Origin: Hydrogenophaga sp.
Lineage (GTDB): Bacteria; Pseudomonadota; Gammaproteobacteria; Burkholderiales; Burkholderiaceae_C
Reading direction: 5' to 3'
Length of the DNA stretch: 64,000 bases
Assembly (NCBI RefSeq): GCF_014773545.1
Contig: NZ_SDDV01000002.1
Coordinates: 186,001 to 250,000 of the forward strand
Below, piece by piece: positions 31,526 through 43,061 of the stretch (position 1 is its first letter; the number at the start of each line of letters is the position of its first letter). The translations under genes and the position numbers were made by a program. The notes beneath the pieces were generated by a model. It searched no databases. It was not told the DNA's origin and was given only the letters and a program-made list of their open reading frames with translations.

Positions 31526-32428
31526 ATGAACTATCCGACCATCGAAGACACGATTGGGCAGACGCCGCTGGTGGCGCTGCAGCGCATCGGTGCAGAGGAA
31601 TGCGCCGCGCGCGGCAATGTGATTCTGGGCAAGCTCGAAGGCAACAACCCGGCCGGATCGGTCAAGGACAGACCGGCGCTGTCCATGATTCGGCGCGCCG
31701 AAGAGCGCGGCGAGATCCGCCCCGGCGACACCTTGATCGAGGCCACTTCGGGCAATACCGGCATTGCGCTGGCGATGGCGGCGGCCATCAAGGGCTACCG
31801 GCTGCTGCTCATCATGCCGGAAGACCTGTCGATCGAGCGCGCCCAGACCATGAAGGCTTTTGGCGCTGAACTCATTCTCACGCCCAAGAGCGGCGGCATG
31901 GAGTCGGCGCGCGATCTGGCAGAAAAAATGCAGGCCGAGGGCAAGGGGCGCGTGCTGGATCAGTTTGCCAACGCCGACAACCCGCGCATTCACTTCGAGA
32001 CCACCGGCCCCGAGCTGTGGCAGCAGACCGGCGGACGCATCAGCCACTTTGTCAGCGCCATGGGAACCACCGGCACCATCACCGGCGTCTCGCGTTTTTT
32101 GAAGGAAAAAAACCCGGCGTTGCGCATCATCGGCGTCCAGCCCAGCGAAGGTTCGCGCATTGCGGGCATTCGCAAGTGGCCCGTCGAATACCTGCCGAAA
32201 ATCTACGATCCGGCGGCGGTTGATGAGCTGCGCTACGTCAGCCAGGCCGACGCCGAACACCTGTGCCGCCGGCTGGCGCGCGAAGAAGGCATTTTTGCTG
32301 GCATCTCGGCCGCAGGCGCTTGCTGGGTGGCGCTGCAGATTGCGCGCGAGGTGGAAAACGCCACCATCGTTTTTGTCGTTTGCGACCGCGGCGACCGCTA
32401 CCTTTCGACAGGCGTGTTCCCGGTCTGA
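31526..32428 (+). CDS. cysM: Cysteine synthase CysM
   Basis: TIGQTPLVALQRI, GNNPAGSVKDRPALSMI (PLP Lys), EATSGNTGIALAMAAA, VCDRGDRYLSTGVFP. Confidence 0.95.
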   Translation: MNYPTIEDTIGQTPLVALQRIGAEECAARGNVILGKLEGNNPAGSVKDRPALSMIRRAEERGEIRPGDTLIEATSGNTGIALAMAAAIKGYRLLLIMPEDLSIERAQTMKAFGAELILTPKSGGMESARDLAEKMQAEGKGRVLDQFANADNPRIHFETTGPELWQQTGGRISHFVSAMGTTGTITGVSRFLKEKNPALRIIGVQPSEGSRIAGIRKWPVEYLPKIYDPAAVDELRYVSQADAEHLCRRLAREEGIFAGISAAGACWVALQIAREVENATIVFVVCDRGDRYLSTGVFPV

Positions 32429-32518
32429 AGGCCAAGCGCCCATGGAGCGGTCATCGGTCGTGCGGCGCAGCGCGGCTTACAATCGGCGCCTGCCCAGGAT
32501 GTTCCACCCCTTCCCCTC

Positions 32519-32746
32519 ATGAATGCCGACAAAGAACTCGATGCCCGCGGTCTGAATTGTCCGCTGCCCATTTTGAAAGCCAAGAAAGCGCTGGCTGATA
32601 TGCACAGCGGCCAGACCCTGCGCGTGGTTTGCACCGACGCCGGGTCTATGCGCGACTTTCAGGCTTTTGCCAGGCAAACCGGCAACGAACTGATAGAGCA
32701 AAGCAGCGCCGCCGGCGAGCACATCAGCGTGCTCAAGCGGCGTTGA
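32519..32746 (+). CDS. TusA-family sulfurtransferase
   Basis: LDARGLNCPLPILKAKKALADMHSGQTLRV; 75 aa. Confidence 0.92.
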   Translation: MNADKELDARGLNCPLPILKAKKALADMHSGQTLRVVCTDAGSMRDFQAFARQTGNELIEQSSAAGEHISVLKRR

Positions 32747-32755
32747 GGAGGCCTC

Positions 32756-35662
32756 TCAGCCCAGCCGCGCCTGTTGTTCGTGCAGCTTGGCCAGCGTGGC
32801 GCTGAAGTCATTCAGACGCTTGTGCTCCTGCTCGAGCACGCTGGCCGGCGCCTTGGCCACAAAGGCCGGGTTGTCCAGCTTGGCGCGCGCCTTGCTGATT
32901 TCACCCGCCAGGCGCGCTGCCTCTTTGGACAGGCGTGCTTGCTCGGCCGCCAGGTCGATCTGCATGAACAAGCACAGCCGAATGGCTTGGGAACCGCTGC
33001 CAACCAGCGCCACCGGTGCCGCCTGCGCCGCGCTGGCCCAGATCGCTTCGTCGTCGAACAGCCTGACTTCGCTCAGTTTGGCCAGCGACTGCAACACCGG
33101 CGCGCTGGCTTGCAGGAAGGCGGCATCACCCAGCACATAGAGCGGCAGCCGGGTGGCCGGTGAGACGCCCATTTCGCCGCGCAGGTTGCGGCAGGCGTCT
33201 ACCACGGCCTTGAGCTGGGCCATGTACGTTTCAGCGCCAGGGTCCAGGCGTTCGGTCTGTGCCTGCGGGTAGGCGGCCACGCCAATCAGCGTGCCGCTGC
33301 GCCCGGCAACCGGGGCCACCTTCTGCCAAAGCTCTTCGGTGATGAACGGAATGAGGGGATGCGCCAGCCGCAGCAGCGTCTCCAGGGTGCGAATCAGGGT
33401 GCGGCGCGTGCCACGCTGCTGCGCTGCGTTGCCTTGGTTGATTTGCACCTTGGCGATTTCCAGGTACCAGTCGCAGAACTCGTTCCAGACCAAGTCGTAA
33501 ATGGCGTTGGCCACCAGGTCGAGCCGGTAGTCGGCAAAACCCTGCGCCACGGCGGTTTCGACGCGCTGCAGGCGCGAGACGATCCAGCGGTCGGGCTGGC
33601 TGAATTCCAGATAGCCGCCGGGCAGGCAGGACTCGCTGGCGTGCTCTTGCAAGCCGCAGTCCTGCCCTTCGCAATTCATCAGCGTGAAGCGGGTGGCGTT
33701 CCAGAGCTTGTTGCAGAAATTGCGGTAGCCCTCGCAGCGCTTGCTGTCGAAATTGATGCTGCGGCCGAGCGAAGCCAGCGCGGCAAAGGTCAGGCGCAGC
33801 GCGTCCGCGCCGTAAGCGGGTATGCCGTTCGGGAACTCTTTCTCGGTCTCGCGCCGCACCCGGGGCGCGGTCTCTGGTTTGCGCAGCCCGGCACTGCGCT
33901 TGTCCAGCAGAGCGGGCAGGGCGATGCCGTCGATCAGATCCACCGGGTCGAGCACATTGCCTTCGCTTTTGCTCATTTTCTTGCCCTGCGCGTCGAGCAC
34001 CAGGCCGTGGATGTAGACCTGCTTGAAAGGCACGCGACCGGTGAAGTGGGTCGTCATCATGATCATGCGCGCAACCCAGAAGAAGATGATGTCGTAGCCG
34101 GTCACCAGCACGCTCGATGGCAGGTAGAGATCGTAGTCGCTCAAGCCCGGCGCGCTGGTGGCGGCTTGCGCCGCTTCTGCAGCTTGCGGCCAGCCCATGG
34201 TGGAGAAGGGTACCAGCGCCGACGAGTACCAGGTGTCGAGCACGTCCGGGTCGCGCCGAAGCTCCCGCCCGGGGGCCTGTTCCTGCGCCTGCGCTTGGCT
34301 GCGCGCGACGTAAACGCGACCGTCTTCGTCGTACCAGGCCGGAATTTGATGACCCCACCAGAGCTGGCGGCTGATGCACCAGTCTTGCAGGTTGTTCATC
34401 CACTGGTTGTAGGTGTTGACCCAGTTTTCCGGCACGAACGTCACCGCGCCCGAGGCCACCGCCTGCACCGCTTTTTCCGCAATCGAGCTGCCGCTGTGGT
34501 TGTGGGAGTTGCCTACAGAGGTCAGGGCGACGAACCACTGATCGGTCAGCATCGGCTCGATGATCTGGCCGGTGCGTGCGCAGCGCGGCACCATCAGTCT
34601 GTGCGGCTTGGTATGCACCAGCAGGCCGGCTGCCCGCAAGTCGTCCAGCACCGCCTGCCGGGCGACGAAGCGGTCCAGGCCGCGGTATTTTTCTGGCGCG
34701 CAGTCGTTGATGCGGGCGTCCAGCCCCAACACGCCCATGACCGGCAGGCCGTGGCGTTGGCCAACAGCATGGTCGTTGGCGTCGTGCGCCGGCGTGACCT
34801 TGACCACACCGGTGCCGAAGTCACGCGCCACATAAGCGTCGGCAATCACGGGAATGCGGCGTTCACACAGGGGCAAGATGACGTGCTGGCCAACCAGGTG
34901 CAAGTAGCGCTCATCCTGCGGATGCACCATCAGCGCCACGTCGCCCAGCATGGTCTCAGGCCGGGTGGTGGCCACCGTCAGGCTGCCCGTACCGTCGGCC
35001 AGCGGGTAGGCAATGTGCCAGAGAAAACCGTCTTCTTCGACGCTCTCGACTTCCAGATCGGACACGGCGCTTTGCAGCACCGGGTCCCAGTTGACCAGCC
35101 GCTTGCCCCGGTAGATCAGGCCTTGCTCGTAGAGTCGCACAAAGGTTTCGGTCACCACCTCGGACAACTGGTCGTCCATGGTGAAGTATTCGCGGCTCCA
35201 GTCGACGCTGTCGCCCAGGCGGCGCATCTGCCGCGTAATGGTGTGACCGCTTTCTTCCTTCCATTGCCAGATTTTGGCGACGAAGTTCTTGCGGCCCAGT
35301 TCGTGGCGGCTGATGCCCTGTTCTTGTAACTGGCGCTCGACCACGATCTGGGTCGCAATGCCGGCGTGGTCGGTGCCGGGCACCCAGACCGTGTTGGCGC
35401 CCTGCATGCGCTGGTAGCGCGTGAGCGCATCCATGATGGTCTGGTTGAAGGCGTGCCCCATGTGCAGCGTGCCGGTGACATTGGGCGGCGGCAGTTGAAT
35501 CGCAAACGCCGGGGCGTCTGCCTGCGCCGCGCCCGTGCCCCGAAAACCGGCCGTCCCCAGGCCGCGCTGCTCCCATTGGCTGCTCCAGTGTGCTTCCAGC
35601 GCGGCCGGTTCGAACGATTTGGACAGGGACGACAGGCCGGGTTGGTGCAAAGCTTCGGTCAT
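32756..35662 (-). CDS. valS: Valyl-tRNA synthetase
   Basis: [25 protein letters not shown] region, [24 protein letters not shown]-terminal coiled coil. Confidence 0.98.
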   Translation of the reverse strand: MTEALHQPGLSSLSKSFEPAALEAHWSSQWEQRGLGTAGFRGTGAAQADAPAFAIQLPPPNVTGTLHMGHAFNQTIMDALTRYQRMQGANTVWVPGTDHAGIATQIVVERQLQEQGISRHELGRKNFVAKIWQWKEESGHTITRQMRRLGDSVDWSREYFTMDDQLSEVVTETFVRLYEQGLIYRGKRLVNWDPVLQSAVSDLEVESVEEDGFLWHIAYPLADGTGSLTVATTRPETMLGDVALMVHPQDERYLHLVGQHVILPLCERRIPVIADAYVARDFGTGVVKVTPAHDANDHAVGQRHGLPVMGVLGLDARINDCAPEKYRGLDRFVARQAVLDDLRAAGLLVHTKPHRLMVPRCARTGQIIEPMLTDQWFVALTSVGNSHNHSGSSIAEKAVQAVASGAVTFVPENWVNTYNQWMNNLQDWCISRQLWWGHQIPAWYDEDGRVYVARSQAQAQEQAPGRELRRDPDVLDTWYSSALVPFSTMGWPQAAEAAQAATSAPGLSDYDLYLPSSVLVTGYDIIFFWVARMIMMTTHFTGRVPFKQVYIHGLVLDAQGKKMSKSEGNVLDPVDLIDGIALPALLDKRSAGLRKPETAPRVRRETEKEFPNGIPAYGADALRLTFAALASLGRSINFDSKRCEGYRNFCNKLWNATRFTLMNCEGQDCGLQEHASESCLPGGYLEFSQPDRWIVSRLQRVETAVAQGFADYRLDLVANAIYDLVWNEFCDWYLEIAKVQINQGNAAQQRGTRRTLIRTLETLLRLAHPLIPFITEELWQKVAPVAGRSGTLIGVAAYPQAQTERLDPGAETYMAQLKAVVDACRNLRGEMGVSPATRLPLYVLGDAAFLQASAPVLQSLAKLSEVRLFDDEAIWASAAQAAPVALVGSGSQAIRLCLFMQIDLAAEQARLSKEAARLAGEISKARAKLDNPAFVAKAPASVLEQEHKRLNDFSATLAKLHEQQARLG

Positions 35663-35786
35663 GGGAGGGGGTAGGCTAGAATTCGATGCCCCGACGCGCC
35701 GCAAGCCGGTCGTCGGGGGAAAAAGCGTGAGTGCGGGTCGATTTTATTCGAGCGTCGCTGTTACTTTTTATCAACGAGGAGTGGTC

Positions 35787-36431
35787 ATGAATCGTGAAGC
35801 CGTCATGAAAAGCTACCGCCGCCATGCGGGTGGCTACGACTTGTATTTTGGCGCGGTGCTGCATCCCGGTCGCAAAGCGGTGCTCGCTCGCATGAATCTA
35901 CAACCCGGCGAGCACGTTTTGGAAGTGGGGGTGGGCACCGGCCTGTCGCTGCCCTTGTACCCGCGTGATGTGCGCGTCACGGGTATTGATCTCTCACAAG
36001 AAATGCTGGCGCGGGCCGAGGACAGCAAGCAGCGACTGGGGCTCGATCACGTCGCGCTGCATTGCATGGATGCCGAGCGCATGGACTTTCCAGACCACAG
36101 CTTTGACAAGGTGGTGGCGATGTACGTCGTCTCCGTGGCTCCCGATCCGGTTCGGCTGGTGAACGAAATGCGCCGCGTCTGCAAGCCGGGTGGCCAGCTC
36201 TACATCGTCAATCATTTCCAGCAAGCCGGCACCTTGACCGGATTTCTGAGTCGTGTGGCTGCGCCATTCACGGGTATGTTTGGCGTTCGTCCCAACTTCA
36301 TGCTGGATCGTTTTTTGCGCGACACCAGGCTGGTGGTGGCCGAGCAGACGCAGGTCAACCTGCTGGGCTATTCGACCTTGCTGCGTGCCGACCCGGGCGC
36401 CGTCGCGCCTGCGAGCAGTCGCCCCACCTGA
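35787..36431 (+). CDS. Class I SAM methyltransferase (phosphatidylethanolamine N-methyltransferase-like)
   Basis: MNREAVMKSYRRHAGGYDLYFGAVLHPGRKAV; VLEVGVGTGLSLPLYP. Confidence 0.85.
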   Translation: MNREAVMKSYRRHAGGYDLYFGAVLHPGRKAVLARMNLQPGEHVLEVGVGTGLSLPLYPRDVRVTGIDLSQEMLARAEDSKQRLGLDHVALHCMDAERMDFPDHSFDKVVAMYVVSVAPDPVRLVNEMRRVCKPGGQLYIVNHFQQAGTLTGFLSRVAAPFTGMFGVRPNFMLDRFLRDTRLVVAEQTQVNLLGYSTLLRADPGAVAPASSRPT

Positions 36432-36596
36432 ACATTCTGGCCGGGCTGTGGCTTGCACTTGAAGATGCGAGGCGTGTGAGGCCCTCGCAACGGAGCGGGC
36501 CACGCTGGGCCGGCTGGGCTGGCTGGCTGGCCGCATCCGCCGCTGCTCGCACGCACGCAGCCGCCCTTTTGCTCGTTCCAACTGCTTCGTTGTTGC

Positions 36597-37373
36597 ATGC
36601 TGTTTTTGCTCTCCCCCGCCAAAGCCCTGGATTTCGCCACGCCGGCGCACGTCAGCACGCGCAGCGAGCCCTTGTTCGTCGAACGGGCGGCCGAGTTGAT
36701 TGCCGTGCTGCGCGCGCAGTCGCCGCAGCAGATCGCGCACCTGATGGGCTTGTCAGACCCGCTCGCGGGCCGGAATGTGGCGCGTTATCAGGCCTGGCAG
36801 CCCCAGAGCAGCGCACAAAACGCCAAGCAGGCGGTGCTGGCCTTCAACGGTGACGTGTACGGCGGACTGGACGCCAAAACCCTGAACGCGGCCGATCTGG
36901 ACTGGTTGCAGCAGCATTTGTGCATTCTCAGCGGTCTGTACGGCGTGCTGCGTCCGCTCGACGCGATGCAGCCGTACCGGCTGGAGATGGGCACCCGGCT
37001 GGCCAGCGTCAAGGGGGAAAACCTGTACCAGTTCTGGGGGGCGCAGATCGCGAACTACCTAGATCAGCGCGCCGCTGCCGACATCAGCCCGGTGCTGATC
37101 AACCTCGCCAGTCAGGAATACTTCAAGGCGGTCGATCAAAAAGCCCTCAAGACCCGCGTCGTCCATTGCGTGTTCGAGGAGCGCAAGGCCAAGCGCTATC
37201 AAGTCATTGGCGTACACGCCAAGCGCGCACGCGGTCTGATGCTGCGCTATGCGGTGCAGCAACGCGCCCACACGCCCGAGCAACTCAAAGGCTTTGCCGC
37301 TGCGGGTTACAGCTTTGCCCCTGCAGCGTCCGAGCTCGGGCGACTGGTGTTTCGCCGCGAACACAGCGCATGA
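36597..37373 (+). CDS. yaaA: Peroxide stress protein YaaA
   Basis: MLFLLSPAKALDF, YQAWQPQSS, FNGDVYGGLDA, LCILSGLYGVLRPLDAMQPYRLEMGTRL. Confidence 0.96.
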   Translation: MLFLLSPAKALDFATPAHVSTRSEPLFVERAAELIAVLRAQSPQQIAHLMGLSDPLAGRNVARYQAWQPQSSAQNAKQAVLAFNGDVYGGLDAKTLNAADLDWLQQHLCILSGLYGVLRPLDAMQPYRLEMGTRLASVKGENLYQFWGAQIANYLDQRAAADISPVLINLASQEYFKAVDQKALKTRVVHCVFEERKAKRYQVIGVHAKRARGLMLRYAVQQRAHTPEQLKGFAAAGYSFAPAASELGRLVFRREHSA

Positions 37374-37434
37374 ACCCGAAGGCTTGTTTGCCCTGCCTGG
37401 GTCCGCGCACCGACTTCGGGCCGCAAAGCCAGTT

Positions 37435-38346
37435 ATGGTGACGACGACCGCTCAGGCTACAGAGTTTGTGCCCGGTCTGGACGCCCGTGCGCTGCTGCGC
37501 TGGCAGCGGTTGCCCCGGGCGCAAAGCCCTTGGCTGCACGAAGAGGTCGCTACCCGCATGTTGGAGCGTTTGCAGTGGTTTCGTGTGCAACCCGACAGTT
37601 GGTTGCACTGGGAGCCGCTGCTGGGTGGCTTGCAGGCGCACCAAGCCCTGTGCGCCCGGCTGCACGCCGCGCGCTGTCACGTGGCTGCGCAGCAGATGGC
37701 GTCCACGCTGGTGGCGCTGCGTGCAGCCACGCCGCGCTGGACGAACTCTTTGCAATGGCTGCGTGGCCGCCGCCCCGTGCCGGTGGCGGCCGACACCGGG
37801 GTTGACATGCTCTGGGCCAATATGGCGCTGCACCTGGAGCCGGCGCCGCAGGCCTTGCTGCGCCGCTGGCATGGGCAGATTGAGAACCAGGGTTTTTTGT
37901 TGTTTTCCTGTCTGGGGCCGGATACGCTGCGCGAGCTGCGCGATCTCTATCAAGCGCTGGGCTGGCCGGCGCCCACGCAGCCCTTTACTGACATGCACGA
38001 CTGGGGCGACATGCTGGTACACACCGGTTTTGCGCAGCCGGTAATGGACATGGAGCGCATCAGCCTGAGCTACAGCGCTGCTGCACCGCTGCTTGCAGAC
38101 CTGCGCTTGCTCGGGCGCAACTTCCACCCCGATCGCTTTCCTGCCTTGCGCGCGCGCGGCTGGCACGCGCGGCTGGCGCAGGCACTGGAATCTGAGTTGC
38201 CGCGCACGGCCGACGGACGCTTGCTGCTGAGTGTCGAGGTCATCTACGGCCACGCCTTCAAGCCTGCGCCATCGATGCCGCTGGCGGACCCGGCCCGCAT
38301 ATCGGTTGCCCATATGCGAGCCATGCTGCGCGCGGGCCGCGGCTGA
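37435..38346 (+). CDS. BioC-like methyltransferase domain protein
   Basis: MLWANMALHLEPAPQALLRRWHGQIENQGFLLFSCLGPDTLRELR resembles the BioC C-terminal half; N-terminal SAM motif not obvious. Confidence 0.7.
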   Translation: MVTTTAQATEFVPGLDARALLRWQRLPRAQSPWLHEEVATRMLERLQWFRVQPDSWLHWEPLLGGLQAHQALCARLHAARCHVAAQQMASTLVALRAATPRWTNSLQWLRGRRPVPVAADTGVDMLWANMALHLEPAPQALLRRWHGQIENQGFLLFSCLGPDTLRELRDLYQALGWPAPTQPFTDMHDWGDMLVHTGFAQPVMDMERISLSYSAAAPLLADLRLLGRNFHPDRFPALRARGWHARLAQALESELPRTADGRLLLSVEVIYGHAFKPAPSMPLADPARISVAHMRAMLRAGRG

Positions 38347-38477
38347 AGCAGGCCGGCTGGCCTCGTGGGGCTTGAAAGGGCAGAATTTCTGCGCCGAGTT
38401 TGGGTATTCCCTGAGTTGACTTGCTACAGGAGTTGGTTTTAATCGGTATTGATAAAAATCAAACTTCAGCCTGGGGG

Positions 38478-39416
38478 ATGGACGTGAGCTGCAAGACCCG
38501 TGACCGCATGCAAAGCCGACCGATCAGGCTGTTGGCCGCCGCCGGCACGCTGGCGCTGAGTGCTGGTGTCTGGAGCACGGTGGCGGCCCAGGGGGTGGTG
38601 GGCGACCTGCCGGGCGGTCCAGCGGTCAACCAGTGGAATTTTCATCCGCCGGTGACCCGCATCGCGCAGGATCAGCACTGGTTGCATGGCTTCATGCTGA
38701 TTGTCTGTGCCGTCATCTTCGTCGTCGTTTTCGGCGTGATGTTTTACTCCATCCTGAGGCACCGCAAGTCGGTTGGTCACCAGGCGCAGCCGCTGGCCGA
38801 GCCGCTGTGGGTCGAGCTGGGCTGGACCATCGTGCCGCTGCTAATCGTCATCGGCATGGCACTGCCCGCCACCTGGGTGCTGGTGGCGCAAAAAGACACC
38901 CGCCAGAGCGACATCACCATCAAGGCCACGGGCATGCAGTGGAAGTGGGGTTACGACTACATCAAGGGTGAAGGCGAGGGCATAGGCTTTGTCTCGACGC
39001 TGGACAACAGCCACCGCATCATGTCGAGCAGCGGCAACCCACCCCCTACCGACGACTACCTGCTCAAGGTCGACCATCCGCTGGTGGTGCCGGTGGACAA
39101 AAAAATTCGCATCATCACCACCGCCAATGACGTGATCCACGCCTGGATGGTGCCAGCCTTCGGCGTCAAGCAAGACGCGATACCCGGCTTCGTGCGCGAC
39201 ACCTGGTTTCGCGCCGAAAAAACCGGCGATTTCTACGGCCAGTGCGCCGAGCTGTGCGGCAAGGAGCACGCCTATATGCCGATTCACGTCAGGGTGGTAT
39301 CGGCGCAAGACTACAGCGCCTGGGTGCAAGAGCAGAAAAAAGCCAGGGCGCCACCAACTGCAGCGGCTGCCCCGGTCCAGGCGGCGGCGGCCGAGGTTTT
39401 GCCCGCGCGTCCCTGA
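38478..39416 (+). CDS. coxB: Cytochrome c oxidase subunit II
   Basis: CuA motif [18 protein letters not shown]...[18 protein letters not shown]; no CxxCH, so no fused cytochrome c domain. Confidence 0.97.
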   Translation: MDVSCKTRDRMQSRPIRLLAAAGTLALSAGVWSTVAAQGVVGDLPGGPAVNQWNFHPPVTRIAQDQHWLHGFMLIVCAVIFVVVFGVMFYSILRHRKSVGHQAQPLAEPLWVELGWTIVPLLIVIGMALPATWVLVAQKDTRQSDITIKATGMQWKWGYDYIKGEGEGIGFVSTLDNSHRIMSSSGNPPPTDDYLLKVDHPLVVPVDKKIRIITTANDVIHAWMVPAFGVKQDAIPGFVRDTWFRAEKTGDFYGQCAELCGKEHAYMPIHVRVVSAQDYSAWVQEQKKARAPPTAAAAPVQAAAAEVLPARP

Positions 39417-39459
39417 GTGGCAGACAAAAGAAATCCCTGTGTTGCAGAGGACATCGAGC

Positions 39460-41073
39460 ATGAGCGCAGTTCTTCATCACCCCGTCACGCACGGCCACGA
39501 ACACCATGCGCCGAGCGGCTGGCGGCGCTGGGTCTACGCCACCAACCACAAAGACATTGGCACGCTTTATCTGCTGTTCGCCTTCACCATGCTGATGGTC
39601 GGCGGCGTGCTGGCTTTGCTGATCCGGGTCGAGCTGTTCCAGCCGGGCCTGCAACTGGTCAACCCCGGCCTGTTCAACCAGCTCACCACCATGCACGGCC
39701 TGATCATGGTGTTTGGCGCCATCATGCCGGCCTTTGTTGGCTTTGCGAACTGGATGATTCCGTTGCAGATCGGCGCCAGCGACATGGCGTTTGCGCGCAT
39801 GAACAACTTCAGCTTCTGGCTTTTGGTGCCGGCGGCTGTCATTATGGTCGCTTCGTTTTTTATGCCGGGTGGCGCGCCCGCTGCCGGCTGGACGCTGTAC
39901 GCGCCGCTGACGCTGCAAATGGGCCCCAGCATGGACGCGACCATTTTTGCCATGCACATCATGGGTGCGTCTTCCATCATGGGCGCGATCAACATCATCG
40001 TCACCATCCTCAACATGCGCGCGCCCGGCATGACGCTGATGAAGATGCCGATGTTTTGCTGGACCTGGCTGATCACGGCCTATTTGCTGATTGCCGTCAT
40101 GCCGGTGCTGGCTGGTGCCATCACCATGACGCTGACCGACCGCCACTTTGGCACCAGCTTCTTCAACCCGGCCGGTGGCGGCGACCCGGTGATGTACCAG
40201 CACATTTTCTGGTTCTTCGGTCACCCCGAGGTCTACATCATGATTTTGCCGGCCTTCGGCATCATCAGCCAGGTGGTGCCGGCCTTTGCCCGCAAAAAGT
40301 TGTTTGGCTATGCGTCGATGGTGTACGCCACCGGCTCCATTGCCATTCTGAGTTTTGTGGTCTGGGCGCACCACATGTTCACCACCGGCATGCCGCTGAC
40401 CGGACAATTGTTTTTCATGTACTCGACCATGCTGATCGCCGTTCCCACCGGGGTCAAAGTCTTCAACTGGATCGCCACCATGTGGAAGGGCTCGATGAGC
40501 TTTGAGACGCCGATGCTGTGGGCGGTCGGTTTCATCTTCGTTTTCACCATCGGCGGCTTCACCGGGCTGATTCTGTCGGTGGCACCGATCGATATTCAGA
40601 TGCACGACACCTATTACGTGGTGGCGCATTTTCACTACGTGCTGGTGGCGGGTTCTTTGTTTGCCATGTTTGCCGGCATTTACTACTGGCTGCCCAAGTG
40701 GACCGGCGTGATGGTCAGCGAAACCCGCGGCCAGATTCATTTTTGGTGGTCGATGATTGCCTTCAACATCACCTTCTTCCCCATGCATTTTCTGGGCTTG
40801 GCCGGCATGCCGCGCCGCTACGCTGACTATCCGATGCAGTTCGCCGATTTCAACGCCATTGCCTCGGTCGGCAGCTTTGCCTTTGGTTTGGCGCAGGTTT
40901 ATTTCTTTTTCGCCGTCATCCTGCCTGCCATGCGCGGCAAGGGCAAAAAGGCGGCGCAAAAACCCTGGGAAGGTGCCGAAGGGCTGGAATGGGAGGTGCC
41001 TTCGCCGGCGCCGTTTCACACCTTCGAGAACCCGCCCAAACTCGACGCCAGCGCCACCCGGGTGCTGGGTTGA
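39460..41073 (+). CDS. coxA: Cytochrome c oxidase subunit I
   Basis: [53 protein letters not shown]. Confidence 0.99.
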   Translation: MSAVLHHPVTHGHEHHAPSGWRRWVYATNHKDIGTLYLLFAFTMLMVGGVLALLIRVELFQPGLQLVNPGLFNQLTTMHGLIMVFGAIMPAFVGFANWMIPLQIGASDMAFARMNNFSFWLLVPAAVIMVASFFMPGGAPAAGWTLYAPLTLQMGPSMDATIFAMHIMGASSIMGAINIIVTILNMRAPGMTLMKMPMFCWTWLITAYLLIAVMPVLAGAITMTLTDRHFGTSFFNPAGGGDPVMYQHIFWFFGHPEVYIMILPAFGIISQVVPAFARKKLFGYASMVYATGSIAILSFVVWAHHMFTTGMPLTGQLFFMYSTMLIAVPTGVKVFNWIATMWKGSMSFETPMLWAVGFIFVFTIGGFTGLILSVAPIDIQMHDTYYVVAHFHYVLVAGSLFAMFAGIYYWLPKWTGVMVSETRGQIHFWWSMIAFNITFFPMHFLGLAGMPRRYADYPMQFADFNAIASVGSFAFGLAQVYFFFAVILPAMRGKGKKAAQKPWEGAEGLEWEVPSPAPFHTFENPPKLDASATRVLG

Positions 41074-41096
41074 GGTTTGCGCCACGGGAGGCAAAC

Positions 41097-41207
41097 ATGC
41101 ACAGCGAACAAAGAAAAAACAATCTGCGGCTGGGTTTTATCCTGGCGTCGGTGGCGCTGGCATTTTTTCTCGGCTTTGTTGCCAAGCTGGCATTTCTGGG
41201 CGGCTGA
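41097..41207 (+). CDS. Cytochrome oxidase small assembly protein
   Basis: 36-aa single-TM ORF MHSEQRKNNLRLGFILASVALAFFLGFVAKLAFLGG between coxA and ctaG. Confidence 0.8.
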   Translation: MHSEQRKNNLRLGFILASVALAFFLGFVAKLAFLGG

Positions 41208-41242
41208 GCGCGCCGGCGTTCGGCACAGATCGGAGACAGGCG

Positions 41243-41842
41243 ATGGGACTGCGGCACGAAAACTTCAAGATGGTCGGCAAGCTTTGCATCATTGCACTGG
41301 GCATGTTTGCCTTTGGCTATGCGCTGGTGCCGATTTATCGCGCCATTTGCGAAGTGACCGGCATCAACATCTTGGCGCTGTCTGAGCTGAAGGTTCCGGG
41401 CCAGCGGGCCACTGTGCCCAGCAACAGCCAGGTCGATAGAACGCGCCTGATCACGGTCGAGTTTGACGTCAATGTGCGCGGCCCGTGGCACTTCAAGCCA
41501 GCGGTGCGTTCGATGCAGGTGCATCCGGGTGAACTCGCCACCGTGCTGTACCAGTTTCAGAACACCCAGAACCGCAGCATGGCGGCGCAGGCCATTCCGA
41601 GCTACGCGCCGCAACAAGCGGGCGCGCATTTCAACAAACTCGAATGTTTTTGTTTCACCCAATACACGCTGGCGCCGGGGGAGCAAAAGGAGTGGCCGGT
41701 GGCCTTCGTGATCGACCCGCGGCTGTCCAAAGACGTGCACACCATCACCTTGTCCTACACCTTCTTTGAAATCGGCGGCGCCGTGCCGGCGGCACCGCCA
41801 GGCCAGGTGCGAGCCAACGCGCCGCTGCCGGGCGCGGTCTGA
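41243..41842 (+). CDS. ctaG: Cytochrome c oxidase assembly protein CtaG/Cox11
   Basis: FGYALVPIYRAICEVTGIN, NKLECFCFTQYTLAPGEQKEWPVAFVIDP copper motif CFCF. Confidence 0.97.
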   Translation: MGLRHENFKMVGKLCIIALGMFAFGYALVPIYRAICEVTGINILALSELKVPGQRATVPSNSQVDRTRLITVEFDVNVRGPWHFKPAVRSMQVHPGELATVLYQFQNTQNRSMAAQAIPSYAPQQAGAHFNKLECFCFTQYTLAPGEQKEWPVAFVIDPRLSKDVHTITLSYTFFEIGGAVPAAPPGQVRANAPLPGAV

Positions 41843-41903
41843 GGCGGTCCAGCGCTGTTCAGATACAGAACCCGGTTTGCGGCAGCAGTCATCAGGAGCG
41901 ATC

Positions 41904-42785
41904 ATGTCAGCAGCATCAGACGGCGCCACCCCGTACTACTACGTCCCTGGGCCCTCGCGGCACCCGGTCTTTGCCGCCATGGGGCTGTTTTTTGTCATTC
42001 TGGGCGCCAGCCAGTGGATCAACGGCGTGCTCTGGGGTGCTTATGCGCTGGCCTTTGGCCTGTTGTTCTGGCTGAGCGTGCTGTATCAGTGGTTTCGCGA
42101 CGCCATCCGAGAAAATCAGGCCGGTCTGTACGGGCACAAGATCGACTTGTCGTACCGCTGGAGCATGAGTTGGTTCCTCTTTTCCGAAGTGATGTTTTTC
42201 GGCGCTTTTTTCACCGCCTTGTGGTGGGCGCGAGCGCATTCGGTGCCCACGCTGGGCGATATTGAGAATGCCTTGCTCTGGCCCGATTTCGTTGGCGTGT
42301 GGCCCAGCGCGTATCCGGGGATGACTGCCTCGCCGGCCGACATCGTCGAGCCGTTCCAGACCATGGGGCCGTTGTGGCTGCCGACCATCAACACCGCGCT
42401 GCTGCTGTGTTCCGGCGTCACGCTCACGATTGCCCATCACGCCCTGCTGGCCGGCCAGCGGGTCAAAACCATAGGCTTCATGTGGCTGACCGTCTTGCTG
42501 GGCAGCGTGTTTCTGGGGGTTCAGGGCTACGAATATTTCTACGCCTACACCGATCTCAACCTCAAGCTGACTTCAGGTATTTTCGGCTCCACCTTTTTCT
42601 TGCTCACCGGCTTTCACGGCTTCCACGTTTTTCTCGGCCTGCTGATACTGGTGGTCATCACGCTGCGCCTGCACCAGGGCCATTTCAGTGCCAGAAGTCA
42701 CTTTGGTTTTGAAGGCGCAGCCTGGTACTGGCACTTCGTCGACGTGGTTTGGCTCGGTTTGTATGTCTTGGTCTACTGGACCTGA
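41904..42785 (+). CDS. coxC: Cytochrome c oxidase subunit III
   Basis: WFLFSEVMFFGAFFTALWWARAH, FHGFHVFLGLLIL, WYWHFVDVVWLGLYVLVYW. Confidence 0.98.
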   Translation: MSAASDGATPYYYVPGPSRHPVFAAMGLFFVILGASQWINGVLWGAYALAFGLLFWLSVLYQWFRDAIRENQAGLYGHKIDLSYRWSMSWFLFSEVMFFGAFFTALWWARAHSVPTLGDIENALLWPDFVGVWPSAYPGMTASPADIVEPFQTMGPLWLPTINTALLLCSGVTLTIAHHALLAGQRVKTIGFMWLTVLLGSVFLGVQGYEYFYAYTDLNLKLTSGIFGSTFFLLTGFHGFHVFLGLLILVVITLRLHQGHFSARSHFGFEGAAWYWHFVDVVWLGLYVLVYWT

Positions 42786-42806
42786 TGCGTCGTGGCGCGC
42801 GCCGGA

Positions 42807-43004
42807 TTATCGGTTGGGTTCAATCCAGCCCAGTGAATAAGCCATGAACAGCAGCCCAAAGAGCAGGACCGACAAGCCGATGCGCCAGCTCAGCGCGCGC
42901 ACCAAGCGCTGCCGGTCGGGTGCGTGGCCGCGCAGCAAAAACAGCAGTGCAGCGCCCAAGCAAGCGGCAATGAGGACAAAGCCGGCGACGATTGCGTATC
43001 CCAT
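42807..43004 (-). CDS. Twin-transmembrane protein (DUF2909-like)
   Basis: 65 aa with two TM helices, MGYAIVAGFVLIAACLGAALLFLLRG...RIGLSVLLFGLLFMAYSLGWI; antisense to the cox operon between coxC and surf1. Confidence 0.8.
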   Translation of the reverse strand: MGYAIVAGFVLIAACLGAALLFLLRGHAPDRQRLVRALSWRIGLSVLLFGLLFMAYSLGWIEPNR

Positions 43005-43061
43005 CGGTCCGATTATCGGCCACCGTGCCGGGCGCGGCAGCAGCGCTTGGAGCGCCTGAAC

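Noticed and set aside
32400-32415. CTTTCGACAGGC resembling the 21.3-kb repeat
   Set aside because: It is the conserved CysM C-terminus RYLSTGVFP; coincidental match.
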